DNA from: Arthrobacter sp. D5-1
GTDB taxonomy: Bacteria; Actinomycetota; Actinomycetes; Actinomycetales; Micrococcaceae
Length of the DNA: 64,000 nt
Direction: 5' to 3'
NCBI RefSeq assembly: GCF_017357425.1
Contig: NZ_CP014571.1
Location: 3,968,001-4,032,000 of the forward strand
Shown here: in pieces, positions 50,150 to 59,541 of the stretch
Position numbering within the stretch: position 1 is the first letter of the stretch
Layout of the letters: each line of letters begins with the position of its first letter
Translations under genes and position numbers: made by a program
The notes under the pieces: model-generated
The model's input: only the letters and a program-made list of their open reading frames with translations
The model's database searches: none
What the model was told of the DNA's origin: nothing

Positions 50150-50925
50150 CTGGCCTTTCGGGCGATAAATTGCCGGATCCAGTCAACCGTCTCCGGGTGA
50201 TCCAGATGAAGGCCGTGTCCAGCTCCGGGGACACGCACCAGTACCGAGCCGCGAATGTGCTCGCGAAGCAGGAGTGCATTGGGCAAGGGGGTCAACGCAT
50301 CCCTGGTGCCGTGAAGGATCAGGGTGGGGGCTTGGATGGCATTGAGACTGCTCCAGGCATCATGCTCGCGGCTGGCCCTGAAGTGCCGGGCTTTAGCCCA
50401 CGCCGATGAGCGGGAATTGAAGAATGTGTGGGTCGCTTCGGGATGTGCGCGGACCCACTCAGCCTCGAAGAAGAGCTCTTCCAATCGGGACATGTCCCCA
50501 CTGACCAAGGCTTCCAGGGCAGCCTTTTTCGGCTGGGCGCTGGCATCCGGCCAAATGCCACCGCTCGTGGCTGCGAGGATCAGCGTACGAACTTTCTGGG
50601 GGTGATCAATGGCCAGCCATTGGCCAATACGCCCGCCCATCGAGTGGCCGTACACATGTGCTGAATCCGCGCCGGCGGCTTTGAGGACCACAGCAGCATC
50701 TTCGGCAAGCAGCCTCGTGGTGTAGCGCTCAGCGTCGCCCTTCCCGCTCCGCCCAATCCCGCGGTGATCGAAGCTGATGACACGGTAAGAGCGGGACAGA
50801 AGCTCCGCCGTCGGGCCCCAGCCATCCATGGAGGTTGCCTGTCCGGCGATCAACAGCATTGGCTCGCCTTCGCCTTTTGACGCCCAGGCGAGTTCGGTGC
50901 CGTCGGCAGCCTCAGCAAAGTTCAC
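50146..50925 (-). CDS. Alpha/beta hydrolase
   Basis: 259 residues from GTG. Fold motifs: oxyanion strand MLLIAGQATSMDGW, DHRGIGRSG, nucleophile elbow YGHSMGGRIGQWLA, acid LHGTRDALTP and base GAGHGLHLDHPE. It belongs to the broad 3-oxoadipate enol-lactonase/chloroperoxidase-like group. The start is uncertain: a GTG at 50973 would add 16 residues; GTG 50925 lies shortly after TACTGT, allowing a leaderless start. Its 3' end overlaps the TetR gene by 4 bp. Confidence 0.87.
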   Translation of the reverse strand: MNFAEAADGTELAWASKGEGEPMLLIAGQATSMDGWGPTAELLSRSYRVISFDHRGIGRSGKGDAERYTTRLLAEDAAVVLKAAGADSAHVYGHSMGGRIGQWLAIDHPQKVRTLILAATSGGIWPDASAQPKKAALEALVSGDMSRLEELFFEAEWVRAHPEATHTFFNSRSSAWAKARHFRASREHDAWSSLNAIQAPTLILHGTRDALTPLPNALLLREHIRGSVLVRVPGAGHGLHLDHPETVDWIRQFIARKAS

Positions 50926-50979
50926 CGTGCCACAGTATCCGGGAGGCGGCCAAAGCGCTGCGGCGTAGGCCACAGCGCT

Positions 50980-51171
50980 TTAATCGGTAGTGAAAATGTC
51001 CTCGATGGCGCAGTCGAACGTCCTGGCAATGAGGAACGCCAAGGGCAGCGAGGGGTCAAACTTTTCCCGCTCGATGGAAATGACCGTCTGCCTGGACACC
51101 CCCAGGGCAGCAGCGAGGTCAGCTTGTGTCCATCGTCGCCCGGCCCGGCGCTCCGCGATGTTGTTCTTCAC
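50980..51171 (-). CDS. Small XRE family helix-turn-helix regulator
   Basis: 63 residues from GTG: NNIAERRAGRRWTQADLAAALGVSRQTVISIEREKFDPSLPLAFLIARTFDCAIEDIFT, the minimal YozG/Cro-like fold. Its GTG overlaps the stop of the upstream membrane protein gene (GTGA), so the two are coupled. Such pairs of a membrane protein and a mini-XRE regulator are common and are usually self-regulating; no toxin is apparent. Confidence 0.87.
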   Translation of the reverse strand: MKNNIAERRAGRRWTQADLAAALGVSRQTVISIEREKFDPSLPLAFLIARTFDCAIEDIFTTD

Positions 51172-51605
51172 TTCAGCGCACGGTGCCGAACGGCAAGGTA
51201 GCGCAGGCCGGCATCCAAGGCGCTCAGCGCCACAAGCCCGAGCAAGACCGGGAGTGCTTCGATCTGAAACCGGCCAACCGCCAGGACCACGGCAGCAACG
51301 ATGGTGGCAACCAGCACGTCGAGGAACGCTCCGGCACCGGCCTGCCGCATCCACTGGAGCTCCACACTCTGCTCGCCATGCTGATCACGGGTGACGGTGT
51401 GGCGTGAAACGAAGACCCTGGTTCCGAGAGACATGGCTGGGTAGGCGGCACACAGGGCGCCGATCCCTGCCGCAGGCCAAAAGTCGCCCGGGTTTGACGC
51501 TCCCACCAACAGTGCGACCGCGATGGTCAGGATGGCGCCGAGGATGACAGCAAGGACGTAGTGATGGACCGGCGTCCGCCTTGATGTAAAGGAAGCTTTA
51601 CTCAT
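51168..51605 (-). CDS. Small four-helix membrane protein
   Basis: 145 residues with four hydrophobic segments (about 17-36, 42-62, 92-110, 115-135), basic N- and C-termini. I recognise no enzymatic motif; it resembles the DUF2178-like membrane proteins that precede mini-XRE regulators. Coupled to the XRE gene by a 4-bp overlap. An AAAG-rich dyad (TAAAG...CTTTA, 51597-51631) just upstream of its start may be the operator. Confidence 0.75.
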   Translation of the reverse strand: MSKASFTSRRTPVHHYVLAVILGAILTIAVALLVGASNPGDFWPAAGIGALCAAYPAMSLGTRVFVSRHTVTRDQHGEQSVELQWMRQAGAGAFLDVLVATIVAAVVLAVGRFQIEALPVLLGLVALSALDAGLRYLAVRHRALK

Positions 51606-51669
51606 GAGGGAAGTAAAGCACCCTTTACTTTTAGAGGCAATACTTCCGTCAGGGGATTAGCGTTGAGGG

Positions 51670-52242
51670 ATGACCACCGAGTACAGGTACGACGTCGAGG
51701 TGCTTCACCTTTTAGTGTCGCCGGCGCACGCCTACTTTGGCCGTGCCCGGGAGGGCGCCGCCGATGTCACCACCACTGACGCCGACCAAGCGGAACTGGT
51801 GACTGGCAAAGGAATTGTTGGCGACAGGTTCTTTGGCAAGGCAGCGCACATGGACGCTGCTGTGACGGTTTTTGCCGTAGAGGCTCTTGAATCGATCGCC
51901 GCGGAACTCGGAGCCGGTCCCCTCGATCCCCTGCTGACCCGACGGAACGTGATGGTGCGGGGAGTCGAGCTGGCTCCACTGCTTGGCCATGAGTTCACCC
52001 TTGAGTCCGGTGGAGATGTGGTGCGGTTGAAGGCCGGCCGCCCAGCCCACCCGTGTGCTTGGATGGACGAAATGCTCGCTCCAGGGGCCCACAAAGCGAT
52101 GCGGGGGCGCGGCGGCGTCCGATGCCAGGTGGTTGCCGGCGGCTTGCTGCATCGAGGGCCGGCTGTCTTGGTCAGTCCGGTGCTCTTGGACCCCAACAAG
52201 GCAGGGGACGCCAACGTGCTGAGGCCCTCCAGATTGCCGTGA
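51670..52242 (+). CDS. MOSC domain protein
   Basis: 190 residues. The MOSC core includes GKGIVGDRFFG, LTRRNVMVRGVELAPLLGHEFTL and the conserved cysteine in PCAWMDEML (about residue 120), as in YiiM/MOSC sulfurases that bind molybdenum cofactor or handle sulfur. The N-terminal VEVLHLLVSPAHAYFGR matches free-standing MOSC proteins. Monocistronic; the following gene is 72 bp away and codes for an unrelated protein. Confidence 0.9.
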   Translation: MTTEYRYDVEVLHLLVSPAHAYFGRAREGAADVTTTDADQAELVTGKGIVGDRFFGKAAHMDAAVTVFAVEALESIAAELGAGPLDPLLTRRNVMVRGVELAPLLGHEFTLESGGDVVRLKAGRPAHPCAWMDEMLAPGAHKAMRGRGGVRCQVVAGGLLHRGPAVLVSPVLLDPNKAGDANVLRPSRLP

Positions 52243-52314
52243 TGCTCGTAGCTTGCCGTGCCCATGAAAGGCAGGAGCCTGTCATTCGCCGTAGCACCCG
52301 CATAGGGTGATCAT

Positions 52315-53016
52315 GTGGAGACATTGAGCAGCAAGATCCAAGCCATTGCAGGGTTCGCGTTTGCTGAGGTATTCCGGGCGATCAAAGCAGCGCGACCGCA
52401 CCGGCCGATCCATCCACAGGGCATCCGCTTGGTCGGAACCTTGGAAAGGGACACCGGTGCTCGCCTGCCGTCCGGCATCCCATGGTTGGACACCGCCGGC
52501 ACCAGCGAGGTGGAGGCCCGGCTCTCGCGATCAATCGGGCTCCCGTATGCCCTCCCTGACATCATCGGGCTTGCAGTGCGCTTTACAGAGCAGGACAAAC
52601 TGGCGGACACGCTCCTCGCCACGACTGGACCGACCGGCGTTGGCCGTTTCATTCTCCGGCTTCGACGGGACGCCGCATTGGCCGTTTTTTCGAGCATGAT
52701 GCCGTACAAGTCAGAGACAGGACCTGTTCTGATAGCAGCACGAACCATCGACGGGCCAGCCAAGCTACCTATGGAACCTGGTACTTTCCGTTCGATCCTT
52801 GGTAACGAATCCTGGACACTGGAACTGCATCACGCCACCCCTCTCGGTGCGTGGACCAGGTGGGGAACCCTGACGCTCACGCTTGCCGACGGTTTGGGCG
52901 AAGACACCACAGAGCGATTTGATCCGGTCCTCAATCCCCTGCCCACAGCCGGTACCTACGACTGGACGAGGCGACTCCGCGAACCTTCCTACGCTGTGGC
53001 CCGCCGGCGCGGGTAG
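52315..53016 (+). CDS. Uncharacterised actinobacterial protein (catalase-like fragment motifs)
   Basis: 233 residues from GTG. HPQGIRLVGTLERDTGARLPSGIPWLDTAGTSEVEARLSRSIGLPYALPDIIGLAVRF recurs in an actinobacterial family that I recall being labelled only vaguely (for example phosphodiesterase). The pattern of an HP-G start, then a gating loop, then LGLAVRF resembles the haem-catalase beta-barrel entry, but the catalytic His/Asn are not evident. The protein lacks signal peptide and membrane segments. Function unknown; it lies alone between the MOSC gene and the ABC exporter. Confidence 0.6.
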   Translation: METLSSKIQAIAGFAFAEVFRAIKAARPHRPIHPQGIRLVGTLERDTGARLPSGIPWLDTAGTSEVEARLSRSIGLPYALPDIIGLAVRFTEQDKLADTLLATTGPTGVGRFILRLRRDAALAVFSSMMPYKSETGPVLIAARTIDGPAKLPMEPGTFRSILGNESWTLELHHATPLGAWTRWGTLTLTLADGLGEDTTERFDPVLNPLPTAGTYDWTRRLREPSYAVARRRG

Positions 53017-53067
53017 GACCGTTGTTTCCTCCAATGTCCCTGTTGGCGAACAACCAAGCCGCCGCAC

Positions 53068-55041
53068 TTAGGGCTCAAAAGCCACCGGAGCCGCGAACTG
53101 CGCCTCGTACAGCCGGGAGTAAGCCCCACCCGCAGCCAGCAGCTCCGAGTGGGTCCCCTGCTCCACGATCTGCCCGGCTTCCATCACCAGAATGAGGTCG
53201 GCGTCGCGGATGGTGGAGAGCCGATGGGCGATCACAAAGCTGGTCCGGTCCGAGCGCAGGGCGTTCATGGCTTTCTGCACCAATACCTCGGTCCGGGTAT
53301 CCACAGAGCTGGTGGCCTCGTCCAGAATCAGTACGGACGGATGGGACAGGAACGCCCGGGCGATGGTCAGCAGTTGCTTCTCACCAGCCGAAACGTTGCC
53401 GCCTTCGTCGTCCAACAAGGTGTCGTAGCCTTCGGGCAGGGACCGCACGAACCGGTCCACATACGTTGCCTGCGCGGCTTCAATAATCTCGTCCTCGGAA
53501 GCAGAAGGCCGTCCGTAGGCAATGTTGTCGCGGATGGTCCCACCAAAAAGCCACGTGTCCTGGAGGACCATGCCCATCCGCGAGCGCAACTCGTGCCGCG
53601 GGATCGAGGCGACATCCACGCCGTCGAGCGTTATCCGTCCTGAGTCCAACTCGTAGAAGCGCATCATCAAGTTCACCAAGGTGGTCTTGCCCGCGCCCGT
53701 AGGCCCTACAATCGCGATGCTCTGCCCCGGCTCAGCCACCAAACTGAGGTCCGTGATCAGGGGCTTGTCGGGCGAGTAGCGGAAGGATACGTTCTCGAAC
53801 ACCAGCCGTCCGCGCGCCGGACCGGACTGTGGAACAGGATCAGGTTCGGCTGACTCTTCCTCCTCATCGAGCAGATCGAAAACGCGCTCCGCGGAGGCAA
53901 CACCGGATTGCAGCATGTTGGCCATGGATCCGAGCTGCGCCAACGGCATGGTGAACTGCCGCGAGTACTGGATAAAAGCCTGCACATCACCCAACTGCAT
54001 GGAACCGGAGGCCACCTGCAGGCCGCCCACCACGGCAATCCCCACGTAGACCAGGTTGCCGATGAACGTCATGGCCGGCATGATCAGCCCGCTCACGAAC
54101 TGCGCCCCGAAGCTCGCCTGGTACAGCTCGCTGTTCTTCGCGCGGAACTTCTCCTGCACCTCGTTCTGCCGTCCGAACACCTTCACCAGTGCATGCCCGG
54201 TGTAGCTTTCCTCGATCTGGCCGTTGAGTTCGCCGGTGTTCTTCCACTGCGCCACGAACAGCTTCTGCGAGCGCTTGGCAATCAGGAGCGTTGTTCCGAG
54301 GGTGAGCGGGATGGTCACCAGCGCAATCAAAGCAAGCAGCGGCGAGAGCAGGAACATCATCACCAAAACACCCAGCACCGTCAGGAGGGAGGACACCACC
54401 TGGCTGATGGATTGCTGGAGGCTTTGGGAGATATTGTCGACGTCGTTGGTCACCCTGCTCAGCAGCTCACCGCGTTGGATGGAGTCGAAATAGCGCAGGG
54501 GCAGCCGGTGGATTTTCGCTTCGATCCGCTCGCGGAGTCGGTAAACGGTCCGCTGCACGACGCCGTTGAGAACGTACGCCTGCATCCACCCGAACGCTGA
54601 GGCCAGGACATACAACGCCAGCGCCCACAGCAGGACAGAGGCCAGCGCTGGGAAGTCGATTCCGACGCCGGGCGTCAGGGTCATGGCGCCGAGCATGTCC
54701 GCCTTGCTGTCATCACCCGCAGCGCGCAGCCCCGCAATGACGTCGGCTTTGGAGACACCTGCGGGCAACTGTTGGGAGACGACACCGGCGAAGATCAGGT
54801 TGGTGCCTTCGCCGAGCAGCCTGGGTCCGATCACAGACAACGCAACACTGACCACGGCGAACACCAGCACCAGGATCAGCCAGAACCGCTCCGGCCTCAG
54901 CGTCCCCAGCAAACGCCGGGCTGAGCCAGAGAAGTTGGACGCCTTCTCAGCAGGGATGTTCATCCCCGCGAACGGCCCACCTCGACCAGGACCCATCGCC
55001 GGCCTTTGGGGACCGCGCGGCCCGGCTGATACAGCGCTCAT
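53068..55041 (-). CDS. ABC exporter half-transporter, consensus Walker B subunit
   Basis: 657 residues: about 50 N-terminal Gly/Pro/Arg-rich residues, a six-helix type IV exporter domain with a long insertion (about 90-150), then an ATPase with Walker A GPTGAGKTT, Walker B LILDEATSSVD with intact catalytic Glu, and His in IAHRLST. The signature reads VSAGEKQ instead of LSGGQ. It overlaps the partner gene by 4 bp. The pair forms a heterodimeric exporter like TM287/288, BmrCD or TmrAB. Confidence 0.92.
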   Translation of the reverse strand: MSAVSAGPRGPQRPAMGPGRGGPFAGMNIPAEKASNFSGSARRLLGTLRPERFWLILVLVFAVVSVALSVIGPRLLGEGTNLIFAGVVSQQLPAGVSKADVIAGLRAAGDDSKADMLGAMTLTPGVGIDFPALASVLLWALALYVLASAFGWMQAYVLNGVVQRTVYRLRERIEAKIHRLPLRYFDSIQRGELLSRVTNDVDNISQSLQQSISQVVSSLLTVLGVLVMMFLLSPLLALIALVTIPLTLGTTLLIAKRSQKLFVAQWKNTGELNGQIEESYTGHALVKVFGRQNEVQEKFRAKNSELYQASFGAQFVSGLIMPAMTFIGNLVYVGIAVVGGLQVASGSMQLGDVQAFIQYSRQFTMPLAQLGSMANMLQSGVASAERVFDLLDEEEESAEPDPVPQSGPARGRLVFENVSFRYSPDKPLITDLSLVAEPGQSIAIVGPTGAGKTTLVNLMMRFYELDSGRITLDGVDVASIPRHELRSRMGMVLQDTWLFGGTIRDNIAYGRPSASEDEIIEAAQATYVDRFVRSLPEGYDTLLDDEGGNVSAGEKQLLTIARAFLSHPSVLILDEATSSVDTRTEVLVQKAMNALRSDRTSFVIAHRLSTIRDADLILVMEAGQIVEQGTHSELLAAGGAYSRLYEAQFAAPVAFEP

Positions 55042-56771
55042 GCCGCCTCCTCCGCCGCGAGCTGGGAGGACACGATTTCCTTGTACGTTTCGGACGTCTC
55101 CAACAATTCTTCGTGCGTTCCGCGCCCAACGATCCTGCCGTCATCGAGCACCAGGATCTGGTCCGCGTCGGCGATGCTGGAGACCCGCTGGGCGACGATC
55201 ACCAGCGTGGCGCCGTTGGTGTGGCGCTTGAGGGCCTGCCGGAGCCGGGCATCGGTGGCGGTGTCCAGGGAGGAGAAGGAATCGTCAAAGATGTAGAGCT
55301 CCGGCCGCTTCACCAGGGCCCGGGCGATTGCGAGCCTCTGCCGCTGCCCGCCGGAGACGTTGGTGCCACCCTGAGAGATGGCAGCATCCAGGCCACCTTC
55401 CATGTCCTCCACAAAGTCCCGGGCCTGGGCAACGGAGAGCGCCTGCCACAGCTCCTCCTCGGTGGCATCGGGCTTGCCGTACTGGAGGTTGCTGCGGACC
55501 GTCCCGGAGAACAGGTAAGGCCGCTGCGGTACCAGCCCGATGTGGCCCCACAGCAGGTCAGGATGGAGTTCACGGACGTCCACGCCGTCCATCAGAACGA
55601 ACCCGCTGGTGGCGTCGAAGAGACGTGGCATCAGGTTCACCAGCGTGGTTTTCCCAGCACCCGTGCTGCCGATGATCGCTGTTGTCTGCCCGGCCAAGGC
55701 TGTAAACGTGACCCCGCCCAGCACTGGCTGCTCGGCACCCGGGTAGGCGAATCCGACGTCGCGCATTTCCAACTCGCCGCGGCGGATGCCGCCGATGACG
55801 GGGTTCGACGGCGGCTGGACACTTGAGTCGGTCTCCAGCACCTCGCCGATCCGGTCGGCGGAGACGGACGCACGCGGGATCATCACAGCCATGAACGTGG
55901 CCATCATGACCGACATAAGAATCTGCATCAGGTAGCTCAGGAACGCAATCAGCGTGCCCACCTGCATGGAACCGTCCTCGATCCTGAAGGACCCGAACCA
56001 GATCACCGCCACGGACGAAACATTCATGACCAACATGACCACCGGGAACATGAGTGCCATCAAACGCCCGGCCCGCAGCGCGACGTCAGTGACGTCGTCG
56101 TTCGCTTTACCGAACCTGGCGGTTTCCAAGTCTTCGCGGACGAACGCCCGCACCACACGGATACCGGTGAGCTGCTCGCGGAGGACACGGTTCACGGCGT
56201 CGATCCGGACCTGCATCTTGCGGAACAACGGCACCATCCGGGTCACAATCAACCCAACAGCCAGCAACAGCACCGGCACGCTCACTGCGATCAGCCAGGA
56301 CAGCTGGGCGTCCTGGCGCACGGCCATGATCACTCCGCCAATGCTCAGCATGGGCGCCGCGACCATCAGCGTGCAGGACATCAAGACCAATTGCTGCACC
56401 TGTTGGACGTCGTTGGTGGACCGCGTGATCAACGACGGCGCCCCGAACCTGGTGACCTCCTGCTCAGAGAACTCCCCCACCCTGCTGAAAACCGCGTCGC
56501 GGAGGTCACGGCCCATCCCCATGGCAGCCTTCGCGCCGAAGTAGACCGCAACCACGGCACACGCGATCTGCAGGAGGGTGATCAACAGCATCAGCCCGCC
56601 CATGCGCAGGATGTAGTCGGTATCCCCGGTGGCGACCCCGTTGTCGATGATGTCGGCGTTCAGCGTCGGAAGGTACAGGGATGCGATGGACTGGGCCAAT
56701 TGGAAGACGACGACGGCGATCAGCAACCGCTGATGCGGCCGCAGGAAGCGAACAAGTACCTTCCACAGCAT
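55038..56771 (-). CDS. ABC exporter half-transporter, degenerate Walker B subunit
   Basis: 577 residues: six-helix domain then ATPase with Walker A GSTGAGKTT, canonical signature VSGGQRQRLAIARAL, but Walker B YIFDDSFSSLD in which the catalytic glutamate is aspartate. This is the hallmark of the degenerate-site subunit. First gene of the pair. Substrate is likely a lipid or drug; no regulator is adjacent. Confidence 0.92.
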   Translation of the reverse strand: MLWKVLVRFLRPHQRLLIAVVVFQLAQSIASLYLPTLNADIIDNGVATGDTDYILRMGGLMLLITLLQIACAVVAVYFGAKAAMGMGRDLRDAVFSRVGEFSEQEVTRFGAPSLITRSTNDVQQVQQLVLMSCTLMVAAPMLSIGGVIMAVRQDAQLSWLIAVSVPVLLLAVGLIVTRMVPLFRKMQVRIDAVNRVLREQLTGIRVVRAFVREDLETARFGKANDDVTDVALRAGRLMALMFPVVMLVMNVSSVAVIWFGSFRIEDGSMQVGTLIAFLSYLMQILMSVMMATFMAVMIPRASVSADRIGEVLETDSSVQPPSNPVIGGIRRGELEMRDVGFAYPGAEQPVLGGVTFTALAGQTTAIIGSTGAGKTTLVNLMPRLFDATSGFVLMDGVDVRELHPDLLWGHIGLVPQRPYLFSGTVRSNLQYGKPDATEEELWQALSVAQARDFVEDMEGGLDAAISQGGTNVSGGQRQRLAIARALVKRPELYIFDDSFSSLDTATDARLRQALKRHTNGATLVIVAQRVSSIADADQILVLDDGRIVGRGTHEELLETSETYKEIVSSQLAAEEAA

Positions 56772-56926
56772 GGGATCTCCGAGCCAGGCGATGTGAACCG
56801 AAGGCCAGTTTACGTCTGGTTGCTGCGGGCAACTAGAGAAATAGCGCTAAAGTTACCGCTGGTATTGCACCACGTGGGGTTGGCAAACCATGAGCCGGCC
56901 AGCGGACTATTTTGGGGGTATGACAT

Positions 56927-57412
56927 ATGAAGAAGACCGCAGCATTGGCGCTGGCATTGGTGATCGGCGCAGCGCTGGCAGGATGCTCCGGCGGTACGTC
57001 GGAAGCCACGCAGGCCAAACCCTCTGAAACCGCGGCCTCCAGCCCTGCAACGAACCTCACCACCGTTCCGGACATCGCAGGGAAGCCATTCGCCGATGCC
57101 AAAGCTGCTTTGGCATCGGCCGGGCTGACCATCTCGATCGTGGGACCTGATGGAACTCCTTGGACCACGCTCGAGCCGGGTCAGCAAGTAGCAGCCGTAT
57201 CGACGGACCCTTCAGCAGGCTCCGAGACGGACGCCAAGACGATCAAAATGGTTGTCGATAAGACTGAAGTGGATCAGCAGATCATGAACGACGCCATCGC
57301 TGCAGCTGAGGGTGCCGTGGGCTCCGCCAATACTGCGGCCTCGGAAGCAGCAGCTGCGGCTGAAGCGGCTGCCGCTGCGGCCGCTTCAGCCGCAGCGAAC
57401 TCCGGGAAGTAA
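56927..57412 (+). CDS. PASTA-domain lipoprotein with Ala-rich C-terminus
   Basis: 161 residues. Lipobox LAGC with C20, a Ser/Thr/Ala linker, then one PASTA domain (VPDIAGKPFADAKAALASAGLTISIV...STDPSAGSETDAKTIKMVV, about 45-108). The last 45 residues are almost pure Ala/Glu helix with a TCGGAAG/GCTGCGGC-rich DNA repeat. PASTA domains bind muropeptides or beta-lactams. Anchored to the outer face of the membrane. Lone gene, convergent with the azoreductase. Confidence 0.87.
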   Translation: MKKTAALALALVIGAALAGCSGGTSEATQAKPSETAASSPATNLTTVPDIAGKPFADAKAALASAGLTISIVGPDGTPWTTLEPGQQVAAVSTDPSAGSETDAKTIKMVVDKTEVDQQIMNDAIAAAEGAVGSANTAASEAAAAAEAAAAAAASAAANSGK

Positions 57413-57439
57413 CCTGCCTGACGGGGTCGTCGTCGTTTC

Positions 57440-58117
57440 CTAGTCGTTCGCCAGCTGCAGCTTTGCCGCAGCACCGAGCTTGCCCGCGAACAGGAGCGCG
57501 GCGTCGGTGAGTTCATTCTCGGCAACACGGCGGGTTCCCTCTACGTCTGCGTTGAGGACGGTGGGTGCGAAGCGAACGTGCGTGGCATCCGCAATGCCCA
57601 CAAAGCTCAGCCAATCGGCAAAGTAGGTGCTGCCGAAATCGGAGCCGAAAGCCGGCGAAACCCCGGGAGAATAGACCCCGCTGGTGTGGATGGCCAGCGC
57701 ATGCTTGCCCTCCATGAGGCCGGTGTAGCCCGTTTCGGCGTCGAACCCGAAGCTCCACCCGGGTTGGGTGACGATGTCGATCCATTGCTTCAGGGCGTAG
57801 GGCACACCGGAGTTCCACAACGGAATATTGAAAACGTACGCATCGGCCGAGGCGAACTGCTCAAATACGGCGCGGGCGGACTCCCACGCCGCAATTTGAT
57901 CCGGAGTCTGGTCCTGGCCGGTGAAGACAGCCATCTTGGCAGCCGCAGCTGTCCGTCCGAAAGCCGGCAACGCGCCGTCGTCGAACAGGTTCAGGGTTTC
58001 CAGCTCGAACGTCTCCGAAGCCGCAGCCTGAACCGAGTCAATGAAATGGCGGGCCAACCGCAGCGAATCGCTGGCGGCATAACGGGGTGAGGCGTTGATG
58101 TGGAGGATGGAGGGCAT
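57440..58117 (-). CDS. azoR: FMN-dependent NADH-azoreductase
   Basis: 225 residues, flavodoxin-like: LHINASPRYAASDSLRLARHF (FMN phosphate loop), VFNIPLWNSGVPYALKQWIDIVTQPGWSF (typical WN.xxP.xLK segment) and HTSGVYSPG. It is a two-electron reductant of azo compounds and quinones. AAAGGAAAAGC precedes the ATG. Divergent from an HxlR regulator, which probably controls it. Confidence 0.9.
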   Translation of the reverse strand: MPSILHINASPRYAASDSLRLARHFIDSVQAAASETFELETLNLFDDGALPAFGRTAAAAKMAVFTGQDQTPDQIAAWESARAVFEQFASADAYVFNIPLWNSGVPYALKQWIDIVTQPGWSFGFDAETGYTGLMEGKHALAIHTSGVYSPGVSPAFGSDFGSTYFADWLSFVGIADATHVRFAPTVLNADVEGTRRVAENELTDAALLFAGKLGAAAKLQLAND

Positions 58118-58201
58118 GCTTTTCCTTTCAGGCAGGGGACCCTTTGGCCCCTCATCGATCCTCACCCGGGGGTGTCACGCAGCGTAAGAACGCACTTTAT
58201 T

Positions 58202-58214
58202 GTGCCCAGGGCAC
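58202..58214. promoter_or_regulatory. Dyad between azoreductase and HxlR genes
   Basis: GTGCCC-A-GGGCAC, a perfect 6-bp dyad, 27 bp before the HxlR start; likely HxlR operator. Confidence 0.5.
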
Positions 58215-58240
58215 CTCCACGTTCCTGCAATGATGAGGTC

Positions 58241-58657
58241 ATGACACTCACGGCTGAACAGAACCGTCGGAAAGCGCAACACCACTACAACGCTTCCTTG
58301 GAACTCTGCCCGGCACGCCAATTGCTGGAGGCGATCAGCAGCAAATGGGTGACACTTGTCCTGCTCGCCTTGGAAGAAGGGCCGCAACGCCACAGTGAGC
58401 TGCGCCGACTGATCCCGGGGGCGAGCCAGAAAATGCTGACCTCCACACTCCGCTCCCTGGAGCGCGACGGCCTGATTGACCGGGAGGTCACCGCGTCGGT
58501 TCCGGTCCGAACGGATTATGAGCTCACTGCACGCGGCCGTTCGCTCCTCCCGATCATCTTCGACATGAAGGAGTGGGCGGAGGACAACATGGACGCCGTG
58601 GCGGCGGCGCGTCAACTCCACGACAGGGCCCGTGCCGGCGCACCAACAGAACAGTAG
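58241..58657 (+). CDS. HxlR family transcriptional regulator
   Basis: 138 residues. The family-typical LELCPARQLLEAISSKWVTLVLLALEEGPQRHSELRRLIPGASQKMLTSTLRSLERDGLIDREV contains one cysteine near the N-terminus that in YodB/HypR-type members senses electrophiles. The pairing with an azoreductase parallels quinone/azo-compound response systems in Bacillus. The start at 58241 is favoured by GAGG. Confidence 0.92.
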   Translation: MTLTAEQNRRKAQHHYNASLELCPARQLLEAISSKWVTLVLLALEEGPQRHSELRRLIPGASQKMLTSTLRSLERDGLIDREVTASVPVRTDYELTARGRSLLPIIFDMKEWAEDNMDAVAAARQLHDRARAGAPTEQ

Positions 58658-58697
58658 GCTGGAAACGTTCGTGTTGAACCGCATCGAAGGGACTTGA

Positions 58698-59537
<840 letters not shown>

Positions 59538-59541
59538 GTTC

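Noticed and set aside
50980..51605. Toxin-antitoxin module (XRE plus small membrane protein)
   Set aside because: The partner is a 145-residue four-helix membrane protein with no toxin features; this arrangement is a common self-regulated membrane protein pair.
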